A model generated the notes under the pieces. The model was not told the DNA's origin. It ran no database searches and saw nothing but the letters and a program-made list of their open reading frames with translations. This document shows positions 14,082 to 22,574 of a DNA stretch of 41,602 nucleotides, in pieces (within the stretch, counting starts at the first letter, position 1; the number at the start of each line of letters is the position of its first letter). Location of the stretch: positions 1 through 41,602 of IMG/VR virus record IMGVR_UViG_3300035158_000318; one strand, 5' to 3'. The translations under genes were made by a program, and so were the position numbers. Origin of the DNA: a virus.

Positions 14082-14246
14082 TTAATCGTTAACTACTAAT
14101 TCTACTGTGAATACTTGGTGAATCTTTTCCATCTTCTCATAACATGCATTTGCACTATTTACACTTTTGAAAGCCTTTACATCTTTTAAAACTAATAATC
14201 CATCATCATCTATTCTACCAACCACAAAAACTTTCTTTTTCTTCAT
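14082..14246 (-). CDS. 54-residue protein
   Basis: A short gene with a G6 leader: MKKKKVFVVGRIDDDGLLVL, then KDVKAFKSVNSANACYEKME and a strand-like FTVELVVND. The beta-alpha-beta pattern suggests a small compact fold. The neighbouring 47-residue protein also begins MKK and has similar layout, so the two may be distant paralogues; that is inference. Confidence 0.7.
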   Translation of the reverse strand: MKKKKVFVVGRIDDDGLLVLKDVKAFKSVNSANACYEKMEKIHQVFTVELVVND

Positions 14247-14289
14247 TTTGTTTCCCCCCGTCTTTTTGGGTTTGCCCTATGCAAAACCC

Positions 14290-14325
14290 TTATGTTGTCC
14301 CCACCGTTTGATGAGGACACCATAA
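14290..14325 (-). other. Intergenic hairpin
   Basis: TTATG-T-TGTCC pairs with GGACA-C-CATAA (two 5-bp blocks around a 1x1 mismatch, 14-nt loop) right after the stop of the first early gene. A second small stem GGGTTT/AAACCC follows before the next G6 leader. No T tract follows, so it is more likely an mRNA stability or processing element than a terminator. Confidence 0.45.
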
Positions 14326-14330
14326 AGATT

Positions 14331-14603
14331 CTACCTTTTCCTATTGGCCCATTCATCTAATACAATCCATGAAGCAGATACGCCATCAATCACAAGTGAA
14401 TTGATTGAAAATTCTGGAAACCTTACCTTGTGGCCTGCATTCAGAAGATTGTAAAGACCTTTCAGTTTTGTTGCAGGATTTCTGTGCCAATTCATAATAA
14501 CATTGGCAACAAATGATGCTTCTTTGTTTCTCTTGCAGATGGCATTGTAATAATCCATCTTCTTCATTCTGGTTTGATTTACTGCTTGGTGTAACTGGTT
14601 CAT
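14331..14603 (-). CDS. First gene of the early operon, hypothetical
   Basis: A 90-residue protein: a helical N-terminus (QAVNQTRMKKMDYYNAICKR), then FVANVIMNWHRNPATKLKGL and strands ending SASWIVLDEWANR. No family recognised. It lies ~40 nt downstream of the strongest promoter in the window, with a variant G6 leader, so it should be among the earliest and most expressed proteins. Candidates include a host-takeover or regulatory protein. Confidence 0.65.
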   Translation of the reverse strand: MNQLHQAVNQTRMKKMDYYNAICKRNKEASFVANVIMNWHRNPATKLKGLYNLLNAGHKVRFPEFSINSLVIDGVSASWIVLDEWANRKR

Positions 14604-14639
14604 TTTAGACCCCCCGTTTATGATTTTTAAACTAACTGC

Positions 14640-14668
14640 ATTCTACTTCATGGAATAAATATTGTCAA
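14640..14668 (-). promoter_or_regulatory. Early promoter, sigma70-like
   Basis: On the minus strand TTGACA (14663-14668) and TAGAAT (14640-14645) are separated by exactly 17 bp, close to the sigma70 consensus. Transcription would begin near 14633 and run into the gene at 14603. The surrounding ~270 bp between the lysis genes and this gene are AT-rich and otherwise noncoding, apart from the terminator and palindrome below. Confidence 0.85.
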
Positions 14669-14769
14669 GTAAAAAAATAGGGGTCATTGCATTTTTCTTG
14701 TAAATAAGCCTAAAATAAGGGCTTTTTATAGGCTAGATAAAGTTTTACTTTAACTTACAATATCACTTT

Positions 14770-14785
14770 TTCATTACGTCATGAA
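14770..14785. repeat. Palindrome copy 3 (TTCATTA-CG-TCATGAA)
   Basis: A 16-bp palindrome with one arm mismatch relative to the other copies, touching the T tract of the late terminator and ~100 bp upstream of the early promoter. A degraded form (TTCATTGTGTAATG) lies at 14883-14896 within the end of the hydrolase gene. Confidence 0.65.
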
Positions 14786-14811
14786 AAAAAGGGGAAGCTG
14801 AAAGCCTCCCC
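14784..14811 (-). terminator. Rho-independent terminator of the late operon
   Basis: Minus-strand GGGGAGGC-TTTCA-GCTTCCCC (one internal mismatch, 14791-14811) followed by seven T. It stands 65 nt after the stop of the alpha/beta hydrolase and closes the head-tail-lysis transcription unit before the early promoter. Confidence 0.9.
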
Positions 14812-14875
14812 AATCGTGTTAAATAGATACCCCCAAGAATCAATATTGTATTGGTAATCTTGGCTTCATCTATGG

Positions 14876-15796
14876 TCACGCTTCATTGTGTAATGCTTTA
14901 TAAAGATCCCACATTCTTAAACCAATAATCCTTCCCAAGTTCCTAGAAGTTGCATATTTTGTGTGGGCAACAAATGGAAGATTTCTTTTCTTCCCCAAAA
15001 ACCATATATGTTTATCATACAATTCAACTTCCGTTTCTTTATAAAAATCTGTAAAGAATGGAACGATAGGTGATGAAAGTGGATCTCTTACAGAATAAAA
15101 ATTTATCCATTTTGGATTAATATTTAATATTTCTTCTTCTGGAAATTTGGGTTTTATACCACTTGCTGAAAGCCAATCAAAATATGAACATGGACTACCA
15201 TATGTGATTAGAGTATTAAACTTCAATCCTTTTCTTGTCTTTTCAATTAGATCTGTATTGAAACTATTTCTTCCAATTTCATGACAGAATTTAAAAAGGA
15301 TTATTGATCCCAAGCTATGGCCTACAAGAATTGTTAATGTCTGGCTATTCTCTGGAAGTCCATCAATTTCCCTTCTTTTTTGTGATTCAATAACAGCAGC
15401 TTTCAATGTTTCTTTTACTTCTCCCCTGAAAAATTTCCATTGCATTTCATTGAAACTCATTATCACATCACCAATACTTGATATTATAGCATCACTAGCA
15501 CCTTTTGTAATCTTATTCATTAACCAATTCCAGGGACCAAATCCAGATTTATTTTTTTCTATGGCAGTTCTGTATTTATCTCTGAATATATCTTGAATCA
15601 CCTGGGCCTTACTGCCCCAATCAACAGAATATACATTAAAGAAATCTTCTGTGATCTTCCCTTTGGAGATCTTACTTGAAAAATTCAGAATGTTCTTATA
15701 CATAGGTTGGAACCATTCAGCTTTTCCATCTTCATAATACCAGTTACCAACACCATGACAGACAATAAGATTTATTCTCTTTTCGTACTCTATCAT
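14876..15796 (-). CDS. Alpha/beta hydrolase (lipase/esterase-like)
   Basis: The start at the ATG at 15796 has TTGGGGGG upstream and overlaps the preceding TAA, giving 306 residues. The fold is indicated by LIVCHGVGN (residues 10-18, strand and oxyanion turn), NVYSVDWGS, and the nucleophile elbow LVGHSLGSIILF with Ser161 in GHSLG. FINTL-like strands and YGSPCSYFDW follow. As the last late gene after holin and endolysin it resembles a third lysis enzyme that could attack outer-envelope lipids, as LysB does in mycobacteriophages. That role is inferred; family substrates vary widely. Confidence 0.7.
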   Translation of the reverse strand: MIEYEKRINLIVCHGVGNWYYEDGKAEWFQPMYKNILNFSSKISKGKITEDFFNVYSVDWGSKAQVIQDIFRDKYRTAIEKNKSGFGPWNWLMNKITKGASDAIISSIGDVIMSFNEMQWKFFRGEVKETLKAAVIESQKRREIDGLPENSQTLTILVGHSLGSIILFKFCHEIGRNSFNTDLIEKTRKGLKFNTLITYGSPCSYFDWLSASGIKPKFPEEEILNINPKWINFYSVRDPLSSPIVPFFTDFYKETEVELYDKHIWFLGKKRNLPFVAHTKYATSRNLGRIIGLRMWDLYKALHNEA

Positions 15797-16293
15797 TATT
15801 CCCCCCAATCTCCCCACTTTGCATGACTTGGCCTTATTCCTAATTCATAACCAATATCTACATGGATCCCCCAATCATATATTCCTATTCTTTTGAATCC
15901 TGCAGCTTCAGCCATTTTAGCCATTTCTAGCGGTGTTATATTGCTATAATCTGAATCTATATCATATGCCCCACCCCACATATGAACTGATCTTGGTGAA
16001 GCATTTAGGATTTCAGAATTATGTTTTTCACAACTATATGATCTATTGATCTTTAATCCCCTGGGAGATCCAGTATTTTCATTATATGAATAAACCATTG
16101 TTCTTAAATTATTAAGCAATTCCAATCCATATGGAATTACAACAACTGATCCATGACAATGTGGGCAAGGGTCCCCTTCTTTTGTATGGCATCTTAGTTC
16201 ATGAAGAAAAAAACTTGGAATATCTCCATTTGGTGGATTAATAAATCTTACTCTGTAATTTGGATTCAATAACTTTTTATCTATGTCTGGCAT
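15796..16293 (-). CDS. M15-type peptidase endolysin
   Basis: A 165-residue protein with the zinc peptidase pattern of the M15 family: SVHMWGGAYDID with His104 and Asp111, and WGIHVDIG with His144 and Asp146. ELLNNLRTMVYSY near residue 60 and SYSCEKHN fit Peptidase_M15_3. An extra CPHCHG at 43-48 sits in an insertion and may bind a second metal. The enzyme would cleave peptidoglycan peptide cross-links. No signal peptide, so it needs a holin; the gene just upstream is a candidate. Confidence 0.8.
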   Translation of the reverse strand: MPDIDKKLLNPNYRVRFINPPNGDIPSFFLHELRCHTKEGDPCPHCHGSVVVIPYGLELLNNLRTMVYSYNENTGSPRGLKINRSYSCEKHNSEILNASPRSVHMWGGAYDIDSDYSNITPLEMAKMAEAAGFKRIGIYDWGIHVDIGYELGIRPSHAKWGDWGE

Positions 16294-16575
16294 TTAACCA
16301 TCCCTCCTGAAAAGAAAATGATTAACCAAATTAACAATGATAGAAGTTATAATGCCTGATACTCCACCACCTGTGGATCCTCTAACTGTGGAAGATTTCT
16401 TAATGCCATCAAGTGTTTTATCCATTTCAGAATGCTTGCCTTCATGAAAAGCCATCTTTTTTTGTAGCTTATCCACTTTATCATCAATACTTTTCACATC
16501 CTGTTTAAGATCATTATGCTTTTCTGTAAAATCATTCTTCAAATCAGTAAAAGCTTCTTTCAATTCTTGTTCCAT
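16294..16575 (-). CDS. Holin-like protein with coiled coil
   Basis: The ATG at 16575 has AAGGAGAT at ideal spacing, giving 93 residues. Residues 1-65 are a long charged coiled coil (NDLKQDVKSIDDKVDKLQKK). The C-terminus has a Gly/Thr-rich linker and one hydrophobic segment, GVSGIITSIIVNLVNHFLF, ending FRRDG. This architecture matches hemolysin XhlA-like or coiled-coil holin-associated phage proteins. Its place directly before the endolysin supports a role in lysis. Confidence 0.6.
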   Translation of the reverse strand: MEQELKEAFTDLKNDFTEKHNDLKQDVKSIDDKVDKLQKKMAFHEGKHSEMDKTLDGIKKSSTVRGSTGGGVSGIITSIIVNLVNHFLFRRDG

Positions 16576-16585
16576 ATCTATCTCC

Positions 16586-19500
16586 TTATACGCTATTATC
16601 AATCTCTATAAGTTTCAATGTTACTTTAGGATCTCTATCATTGACATTTGGAATAATATTATTTCCATAAACAAGGAATCCTACTGTACCATTACCATCA
16701 AATTCTGTTGGAATAACATCAACATTTACTTTTATTCTATTCCACATTTCAATTGCTATTCCTACATATGGCACTATAAGTTCTAATAACCTTAATGGCT
16801 TGTAATGCCAATTAATAAGGGTTTTACAAAGCTTTTCTGCCGATGCTTCATCACGTATATGCCAGGCATAATAAATTAATGTCCTATCTTCATTGATCTT
16901 ATCAAAAGCTGTTTCTAATCTTGCCTTGTATGTGGCTTCTTCACTATCAAAATTACTTGTTGTTCCTGTTGCATTTGTTCTTTGACAGAATTTTATTTCA
17001 CTAAAAGCCTTGTCTTTTTCCTGGGGAAGAATAGGTTTATAATGAACTTCTACTCTTGTATAAACATCATCTAAAGAAGAATAGCCTGCTTTCCATACTG
17101 CCCTGTTTTCATTATCTATTGCAATATCTGATTCCGTTAAAGTTCTTAAAACAGATCCACCTGCATATTCATCATGTGCAATTGCAATATCACCATCATA
17201 TCTTTCAAAATAAAGAATTCTGCCATCACTACATATTTCACCAATTACATCACGCATCTTCTTTGGTTCATTATAAAATACACTTGCCATTTTCCAATTA
17301 TCAGTATTTCTTTCTGTATATGCTTCATCAAAGAAAGGTTCTGATAAATCTGAAGCAGATACATCTTCAATATCGTTTCTCATAATATCTTCAAGAACTA
17401 CACTTGGATTCTGTATTAATGTGCCTGAAGTGCCATTGAAATATCCACCAGGATTCTTTCTTGCTTCTGCTTTTGCATATGGAAGATGTTCATACAAATC
17501 AACAGCAAAGTTGATTCTTAAAGCAAACAAATATATTGTTGTGCGAATAGTTGTTTTGTGTGCTGAAGGATCTATTTTGCATAATATTGAATAGCAAGAA
17601 TCAGATAATTCATTAATATCAGATAATGTTATATCGTTATAATATCCACCAAGCCCTGCCTTTCCCATACCACCAAAATTCAATTTATATATATTATCTG
17701 CACCATCAATATTATTGATTGAATCAGTAACAGCAGATCCCGCAGGTGGGAAATCATCAGCTTCAAGAATTGGTATTAAATCATCAGAAGAATCTTCACG
17801 CTTGTTCTTTATTACTTGAAGAACATTCTGTGCTGTATCAACAGGATATGATGCATTCACTTCATCAATCAATGTATAGCATGTTGCTTTCAGATTTGGA
17901 TACATCACAAGGATCTGCCCACTAATCCCTATTTGTTGAAAGTGAAGATCCATTCTGTTCACTTTGAAATCAGGGGGGGCAGTAAAGCTTGTTTTTGTGT
18001 TTCTTAATTCAGCAAAAGTTGATGTATCCCTATCAAGAATATTGATATATAATCCTGATGCTGTGTTCTTCTCATATAATTGATATGAAGAACCTGCTTC
18101 TTCATTTCTTGGAAATCCGATTTCTAAAGGGTAAAAAATATGCTCACAATCTGCAAGCCTTCTTACATTTTCATGATTCATCTTATATATTGTTGCCCCA
18201 TTTGCATGTGTTCTATCAGCAGCCAATGGTGTTTTGTTCTTGTAATTTCTATCAACATATATTCTATGTGGGCTTGTTGTTATTTTCCACAGATACATCA
18301 ATTCATCACCAATTCTTAATATAACAGCTTCTGTTTTCTCGCTTGATACTTCATCATTATAATTTGCTTTTACCTTTGTTGCATCATCAACATCAATCAG
18401 ATATTCTGTTGCATTAACTTCTTCTGCTGTTTGGGCTTTTGTATCAAATCCCAACATGATCTTGTTTTCATTTCCTATCACTTTATAGCCCAAACTGATC
18501 TTCCATTCACTAAATGATATTGATGCATCACCTTCACCAGTTACTTTTGTAAGTGTTCCAGAAGATAAAGGATCATTTGTGCCTGATGTTCTTGCACAAG
18601 CCAATGTTCCAGATCCACCTGAAATGCTTTTGCTTAATATGGTGAATTCACTTGAATTATTAGAATAAATATCCCCTGGGCCTGGCTCATTTGTGATGCC
18701 ACTTACTTCAAAGATGAAATGTTCTGTTACATCTGACCTGATCTTATATGCTTGTTTTGCGTCATTATCCCAAACCCTTATTTCCTGAAGATCTTTCCAT
18801 TCCAAATCATCAAATTCAAAATCTGGATTATTTGCAATTTCACTTGTTACCACACAAGGCAAATAAGCATCTTCATCTGTCCAATTCCCATGAGAAATAG
18901 GAATCATCTTTCCCCTGAATCTTTCTTCAGCAGTATCATCAAGAATTGTTCCTATAATTTTATTTCTTAACTCTCCCAAGCTTCTTATTGTTAATATAGC
19001 TTCATCACGCCCTAATCTTATTCCAACAACTTTTCCTGTAAAAATAACATCACTTGTAGCTTCAGACATTGTAGAACCATAACCACATCTTATTTCACAT
19101 TTATGGCCTACAAATTCATCAAGCCTATCATTAATATCTCCTGATAATATTTCCAATCTAACATCAACATCACCTATTCTTGCCAACATTGAATCAAATA
19201 TATTCCCTCTTTGATCTATTGAACCTATAGAAATCAATGATGATTTTACATTTGCATCAGTAAAACTTGAATTTGGAATATTCCCAAATACATATTGATT
19301 TTTTCCAGATCCCCAAGAATCATTAGGATTCTTTTTAATAGACAGATACCAATAAAGCAGGCCCCCTTCATCCATATTCTTTCTTACATTATATTTTAAT
19401 TCCCTTCCTGCATAAATACCTGGTTCAACATAGATGTAATCAGTTTTTGTTTCATCATCTGATCCTTCAGCATTTGTTGCAGTTAATGTTACTGTGTACC

Positions 19501-19672
19501 AACCAGGCCAATCATATTCATGTGAAGGATTCTGTAATGAAGAAGATTCACCATCCCCAAAATCCCAATTCCATGATGTTGGTGAACCTGTAGATAGATC
19601 AGAGAAATTAACGGTTAATTTACAATCACCTGATGTTGGAGTGCCAGAAAAATCAGCTACAGGGATAGCCAT
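16586..19672 (-). CDS. Large tail tip/hub protein with PKD domain
   Basis: A 1,028-residue protein. Residues 1-84 form a PKD domain (VADFSGTPTSGDCKLTVNFS, SWNWDFGDGESS, YTVTLTATNAEG). Residues ~90-300 resemble phage tail hub proteins (FDSMLARIGDVDVRLEILSG, VIFTGKVVGIRLG). A ~70-residue module around GDIYSNNSSEFTIL is shared with another tail protein here. The rest, ending FLVYGNNIIPNVNDRDPKVT, resembles tail-associated receptor-binding proteins. It lies between the small tail protein and the lysis genes, as tip proteins do. PKD domains often bind surface glycans or proteins. Confidence 0.75.
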   Translation of the reverse strand: MAIPVADFSGTPTSGDCKLTVNFSDLSTGSPTSWNWDFGDGESSSLQNPSHEYDWPGWYTVTLTATNAEGSDDETKTDYIYVEPGIYAGRELKYNVRKNMDEGGLLYWYLSIKKNPNDSWGSGKNQYVFGNIPNSSFTDANVKSSLISIGSIDQRGNIFDSMLARIGDVDVRLEILSGDINDRLDEFVGHKCEIRCGYGSTMSEATSDVIFTGKVVGIRLGRDEAILTIRSLGELRNKIIGTILDDTAEERFRGKMIPISHGNWTDEDAYLPCVVTSEIANNPDFEFDDLEWKDLQEIRVWDNDAKQAYKIRSDVTEHFIFEVSGITNEPGPGDIYSNNSSEFTILSKSISGGSGTLACARTSGTNDPLSSGTLTKVTGEGDASISFSEWKISLGYKVIGNENKIMLGFDTKAQTAEEVNATEYLIDVDDATKVKANYNDEVSSEKTEAVILRIGDELMYLWKITTSPHRIYVDRNYKNKTPLAADRTHANGATIYKMNHENVRRLADCEHIFYPLEIGFPRNEEAGSSYQLYEKNTASGLYINILDRDTSTFAELRNTKTSFTAPPDFKVNRMDLHFQQIGISGQILVMYPNLKATCYTLIDEVNASYPVDTAQNVLQVIKNKREDSSDDLIPILEADDFPPAGSAVTDSINNIDGADNIYKLNFGGMGKAGLGGYYNDITLSDINELSDSCYSILCKIDPSAHKTTIRTTIYLFALRINFAVDLYEHLPYAKAEARKNPGGYFNGTSGTLIQNPSVVLEDIMRNDIEDVSASDLSEPFFDEAYTERNTDNWKMASVFYNEPKKMRDVIGEICSDGRILYFERYDGDIAIAHDEYAGGSVLRTLTESDIAIDNENRAVWKAGYSSLDDVYTRVEVHYKPILPQEKDKAFSEIKFCQRTNATGTTSNFDSEEATYKARLETAFDKINEDRTLIYYAWHIRDEASAEKLCKTLINWHYKPLRLLELIVPYVGIAIEMWNRIKVNVDVIPTEFDGNGTVGFLVYGNNIIPNVNDRDPKVTLKLIEIDNSV
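18505..18715 (-). repeat. Shared module, copy in tail tip protein
   Basis: Encodes FEVSGITNEPGPGDIYSNNS, then SEFTILSKSISGGSGTL and GTLTKVTGEGDASISFSEW. The same pattern, with about half the residues identical, appears in the tail-tube-like protein at 23781-23985. Confidence 0.75.
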
Positions 19673-20077
19673 TTAAACCACCTTGTACCAATAAGGGAAT
19701 TTAATATTATACCTTTGCGGCCTTATTAACTCTAATACGCCTTTTAGATCCCTTCCACCATTATAATATGTTACTGATAAAGCATTGCCATCACCATTTC
19801 CAAGATCAGTTGCAGGTGGTGGTGTTATTGTAAATGGATATAATCCAAATTTTGCAATATCAGTTATATAATCCCTTAAAGAATCACCTTCTAATTTTAA
19901 AACATTTCTTATAAATATTATTCCATGAATAATTTCTGGACCATTATCATATGTTTTTCTTGTGGCATCTGCAGTAATAATGGTTTTCTGATTAAACCTT
20001 ATAGGCCACCATATTGTTCCATATGCAGGGTTTTTATGTATTGTTACAGTTCCAATTGTAATTTGTCCTGTTGGCAT
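19673..20077 (-). CDS. Minor tail protein
   Basis: A 134-residue, beta-rich protein (GQITIGTVTIHKNPAYGTIW, ITITPPP-like FTITPPPATDLGNG, ELIRPQRYNIKFPYWY). It sits between the tape measure and the tip protein, the usual place of distal tail or tail-associated proteins. The start is preceded by GAAGGAAGG within the end of the tape measure gene. Exact homology not recognised. Confidence 0.6.
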   Translation of the reverse strand: MPTGQITIGTVTIHKNPAYGTIWWPIRFNQKTIITADATRKTYDNGPEIIHGIIFIRNVLKLEGDSLRDYITDIAKFGLYPFTITPPPATDLGNGDGNALSVTYYNGGRDLKGVLELIRPQRYNIKFPYWYKVV

Positions 20078-20078
20078 A

Positions 20079-22127
20079 TTAAGCCCTTCCTTCTTCAGCA
20101 GCCCATAATGGCAAAATGTTATCCCTGAACCAATCTTTTTCGCCTATAGGATTATTGATTATAATTGTTCTTGTTGCACCTGGCATTCCCATATCAATTA
20201 TTTCTTTTAATCTGTCAAATCCACCTACTCTTGCAAGATCTTCACCACTTAAAAAAGCTTCTCCTGGGGAAGCACTTACTTGAACATTGTCTGCAGTAGC
20301 AGATCCCGTTCCCCTAACAACACCACCAGTTCTGAATGTCTGTGCCTGTATCTTTGCAACATTTGCCATTCCTGCACCAATAGTTGTTGCCATCTGAATA
20401 AAAGCAATAACAGGATTTAATTTTGACCAGTTTCTTAATACAGCATTTGCAGCAGCAAAAGTATTTATTATGGCTTCTGCAATTGCAATTTCCTTCATTG
20501 TTTGTGCATTATCTTTTGATGCACTTGCAATTGTTTCTAAGTTCCTAACTATTGATTGACCTGCATTAATATTATAGCCAATCTCATTCATTAATCTTTG
20601 TCTTTTAAGATTCAAATATTTTTCATCTAATGCATCCCTTTTCTTTTTATAAACTTCTGCTAATGTATAAATTGCTTCTTCATTACCTTCTACAAGCCTT
20701 AATTGTTCTTCATACCATCTTCCTATAACTTCTAGTTCTTTATCATATCCTTCTTCCATTAATTCTAATCTTAAAGCCTGCATTGCTTGTTGCTGTTGCA
20801 GGATTTTATCATTAAATTCTTCAAGATCTTCCAATGTTTCTAATCCACCAAAACCTTCAAATGATATTTCTTCTCCCGTCTTAACAACAGATTTCATTGC
20901 TTTATTTATATCATTCCATGCAATTTCTACTTGTTTCCAAGAATCAGCAGCCTTTTTAGCAGATTCTTCTTGAATCTTTCCTGTCTCCTTCATAATGCTT
21001 TCTATATTTTCAATATCTTTTAAAGCTTCACTACTAAATGCAGAAGCAAATACTTTAATCAGCCATGTTAAACCCATAATAACTTGATTAATGGCCCTTG
21101 CTATTGAACCAAACAATAATTTTACTGACTCAAAAGTAGCTTGTATTATTAACCCAGCCTTTGCCATTGCAGTAAATGTATTCAAAGCAAAATTCATAGA
21201 ACCAGTTAAAACATTTGTTGCTTTTGCTGTTCCAAACATTATCTTTACAATACCTTCAAATGAAGCTTTGAAAACTCTAGCCATTCTTGTTATTGCAAAT
21301 CCAACGATCTTGGACCATTCCTGCACTTTGCCTTCTTTCCTCATCCTAATCATCCAATCTCTGATGGATTTAAGCTGATTCCTTACTTCTGCAAAAGCCC
21401 CTGATCTTCCAAGTTCCACCATTGCCAATGTAAGATTATCTCTTATTGTTGATGTCAATCCACCAACAGTTAATGATAATCTTTCCATCATTCCATCAAA
21501 TCTGCCCATTTCCTTTGTGAATTCTTCCCATACAACCTGACCGCTTATCCCTGATTTCTGCATTGCTTCAAGCTTTGATCTTACTGTACCTGAGAGGATT
21601 CCCATTCTCTGCAATGCAAGTGCTGCTCTCCCCCAGGGCCTGCCTGCCTGCAATGCACTATACATTCTTCCTACATGAAGGCCTACACTCTCAAAATCTT
21701 TTCCTGTGGCAGCAGCCATGTCTCCTACCATCTTCAGGCTGTCACCTGTAGCAAGGAGATCTCCACCAAAGATTTGCAGGACCTTACCTGCTTTGACAAT
21801 TTCACCTAATTGGAATGGTGTTACTGCTGAGAATTCAGCATATTCTTGGATTCTTCTTTGTGCTAATTCTTCAGATCTTAGGAGAACACCTAATTGAACC
21901 TGGAACTTTTCAAATTCTGTATTTACTCTTACAATGTTTTTGGCAAGATTAACCATGCTTCTTGACATGGCCCTGCCAAATTTCATAGCAAGCTGTGCAG
22001 AGAATACAGCCCCAAATATTTTACCAAATGATATAGTCTGTTTCTTGACTTTACCAATAGTTCTGCCAAGCTTTTCTACTCTGGCTGTACCCTTATCATC
22101 AACTGATATAACTAATTTTAATGCCAT
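20079..22127 (-). CDS. Tape measure protein
   Basis: A 682-residue, mainly helical protein with the typical tape measure start (ARVEKLGRTIGKVKKQTISF), a TMP-domain segment (EYAEFSAVTPFQLGEIVKAG, GKDFESVGLHVGRMYSAL), a hydrophobic central region and a Gly-rich end (FRTGGVVRGTGSATADNVQV). It fixes tail length; at ~0.15 nm per residue the tail would be near 100 nm. It lies directly after the frameshifted chaperone pair, as expected for siphoviruses. Confidence 0.9.
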   Translation of the reverse strand: MALKLVISVDDKGTARVEKLGRTIGKVKKQTISFGKIFGAVFSAQLAMKFGRAMSRSMVNLAKNIVRVNTEFEKFQVQLGVLLRSEELAQRRIQEYAEFSAVTPFQLGEIVKAGKVLQIFGGDLLATGDSLKMVGDMAAATGKDFESVGLHVGRMYSALQAGRPWGRAALALQRMGILSGTVRSKLEAMQKSGISGQVVWEEFTKEMGRFDGMMERLSLTVGGLTSTIRDNLTLAMVELGRSGAFAEVRNQLKSIRDWMIRMRKEGKVQEWSKIVGFAITRMARVFKASFEGIVKIMFGTAKATNVLTGSMNFALNTFTAMAKAGLIIQATFESVKLLFGSIARAINQVIMGLTWLIKVFASAFSSEALKDIENIESIMKETGKIQEESAKKAADSWKQVEIAWNDINKAMKSVVKTGEEISFEGFGGLETLEDLEEFNDKILQQQQAMQALRLELMEEGYDKELEVIGRWYEEQLRLVEGNEEAIYTLAEVYKKKRDALDEKYLNLKRQRLMNEIGYNINAGQSIVRNLETIASASKDNAQTMKEIAIAEAIINTFAAANAVLRNWSKLNPVIAFIQMATTIGAGMANVAKIQAQTFRTGGVVRGTGSATADNVQVSASPGEAFLSGEDLARVGGFDRLKEIIDMGMPGATRTIIINNPIGEKDWFRDNILPLWAAEEGRA

Positions 22128-22130
22128 CTT

Positions 22131-22574
22131 TTACCTTTTCTTATTTCTCCTTGCCCTTGCTTCCATTTCAGCTTTTCTTCTTGCTTGTTCTCTCTTTTCT
22201 ATAATATGATTTCTCAAGTAACATAATGAATATTCTGCTGCTTGCCAAAAATCTTCTTCTTCCATGAATACTTCACCACTTATATGTTGAAGCATTGTAA
22301 CTGTTGGCATTGAATTTCCATCAAGTGGTGATAGGTTCAATGCTCTTATAAATATTTGCCAAAAACTATAAAGCTCATGGTTGTTAGCCATAAGCTTTTT
22401 CATATTTATTGGCTTTGAAGCATTTTTCGTTAACTTACAGTTTCCAGTTATATCACATACTGGCTTGCCTGTTTTTACATCAAGTTCTAACTTTTCATCT
22501 TCGTCATACTGGCATCTAAAGCAACTATTCAGATCCCACTTATGATCTATTGCTGCTTCTAGCCAGATTTCAAG
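22131..22574 (-). CDS. Tail assembly chaperone, GT extension (-1 frame)
   Basis: The frame entered by a -1 shift at 22574-22580 reads LEIWLEAAIDHKWDLNSC, FRCQYDEDEKLELDVKTGKP, CDITGNC and then MKKLMANNHELYSFWQIFIR and so on to 22131, 147 residues. It makes a G-GT fusion of 260 residues with the upstream gene, as in lambda. Cys pairs in CFRCQ and CDITGNC may bind zinc. In this family the fusion and the short form together guide tail tube assembly on the tape measure. An internal ATG at 22403 exists, but the upstream coding sense argues for the fusion. Confidence 0.8.
   Translation of the reverse strand, partial: LEIWLEAAIDHKWDLNSCFRCQYDEDEKLELDVKTGKPVCDITGNCKLTKNASKPINMKKLMANNHELYSFWQIFIRALNLSPLDGNSMPTVTMLQHISGEVFMEEEDFWQAAEYSLCYLRNHIIEKREQARRKAEMEARARRNKKR

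Larger units (their letters stand above)
13699..14620 (-). promoter_or_regulatory. Five-copy G6 translational leader (AAAGACGGGGGG)
   Basis: AAAGACGGGGGG lies 5-8 nt before the ATG of four consecutive genes, complement of 13699-13710, 13888-13899, 14062-14073 and 14254-14265; a fifth, variant copy (TAAACGGGGGG, 14610-14620) precedes the first gene of the operon. Two copies share a longer upstream part beginning TAGGGCAAA (to 13913 and 14279). G6 can pair with the anti-SD through one wobble, so it serves as the ribosome site, but conservation of AAAGAC before it suggests recognition by something else as well. Confidence 0.7.

Noticed and set aside
13699-14620. G6 runs as G-quadruplexes.
   Set aside because: Each site has only one G run; no four closely spaced runs.
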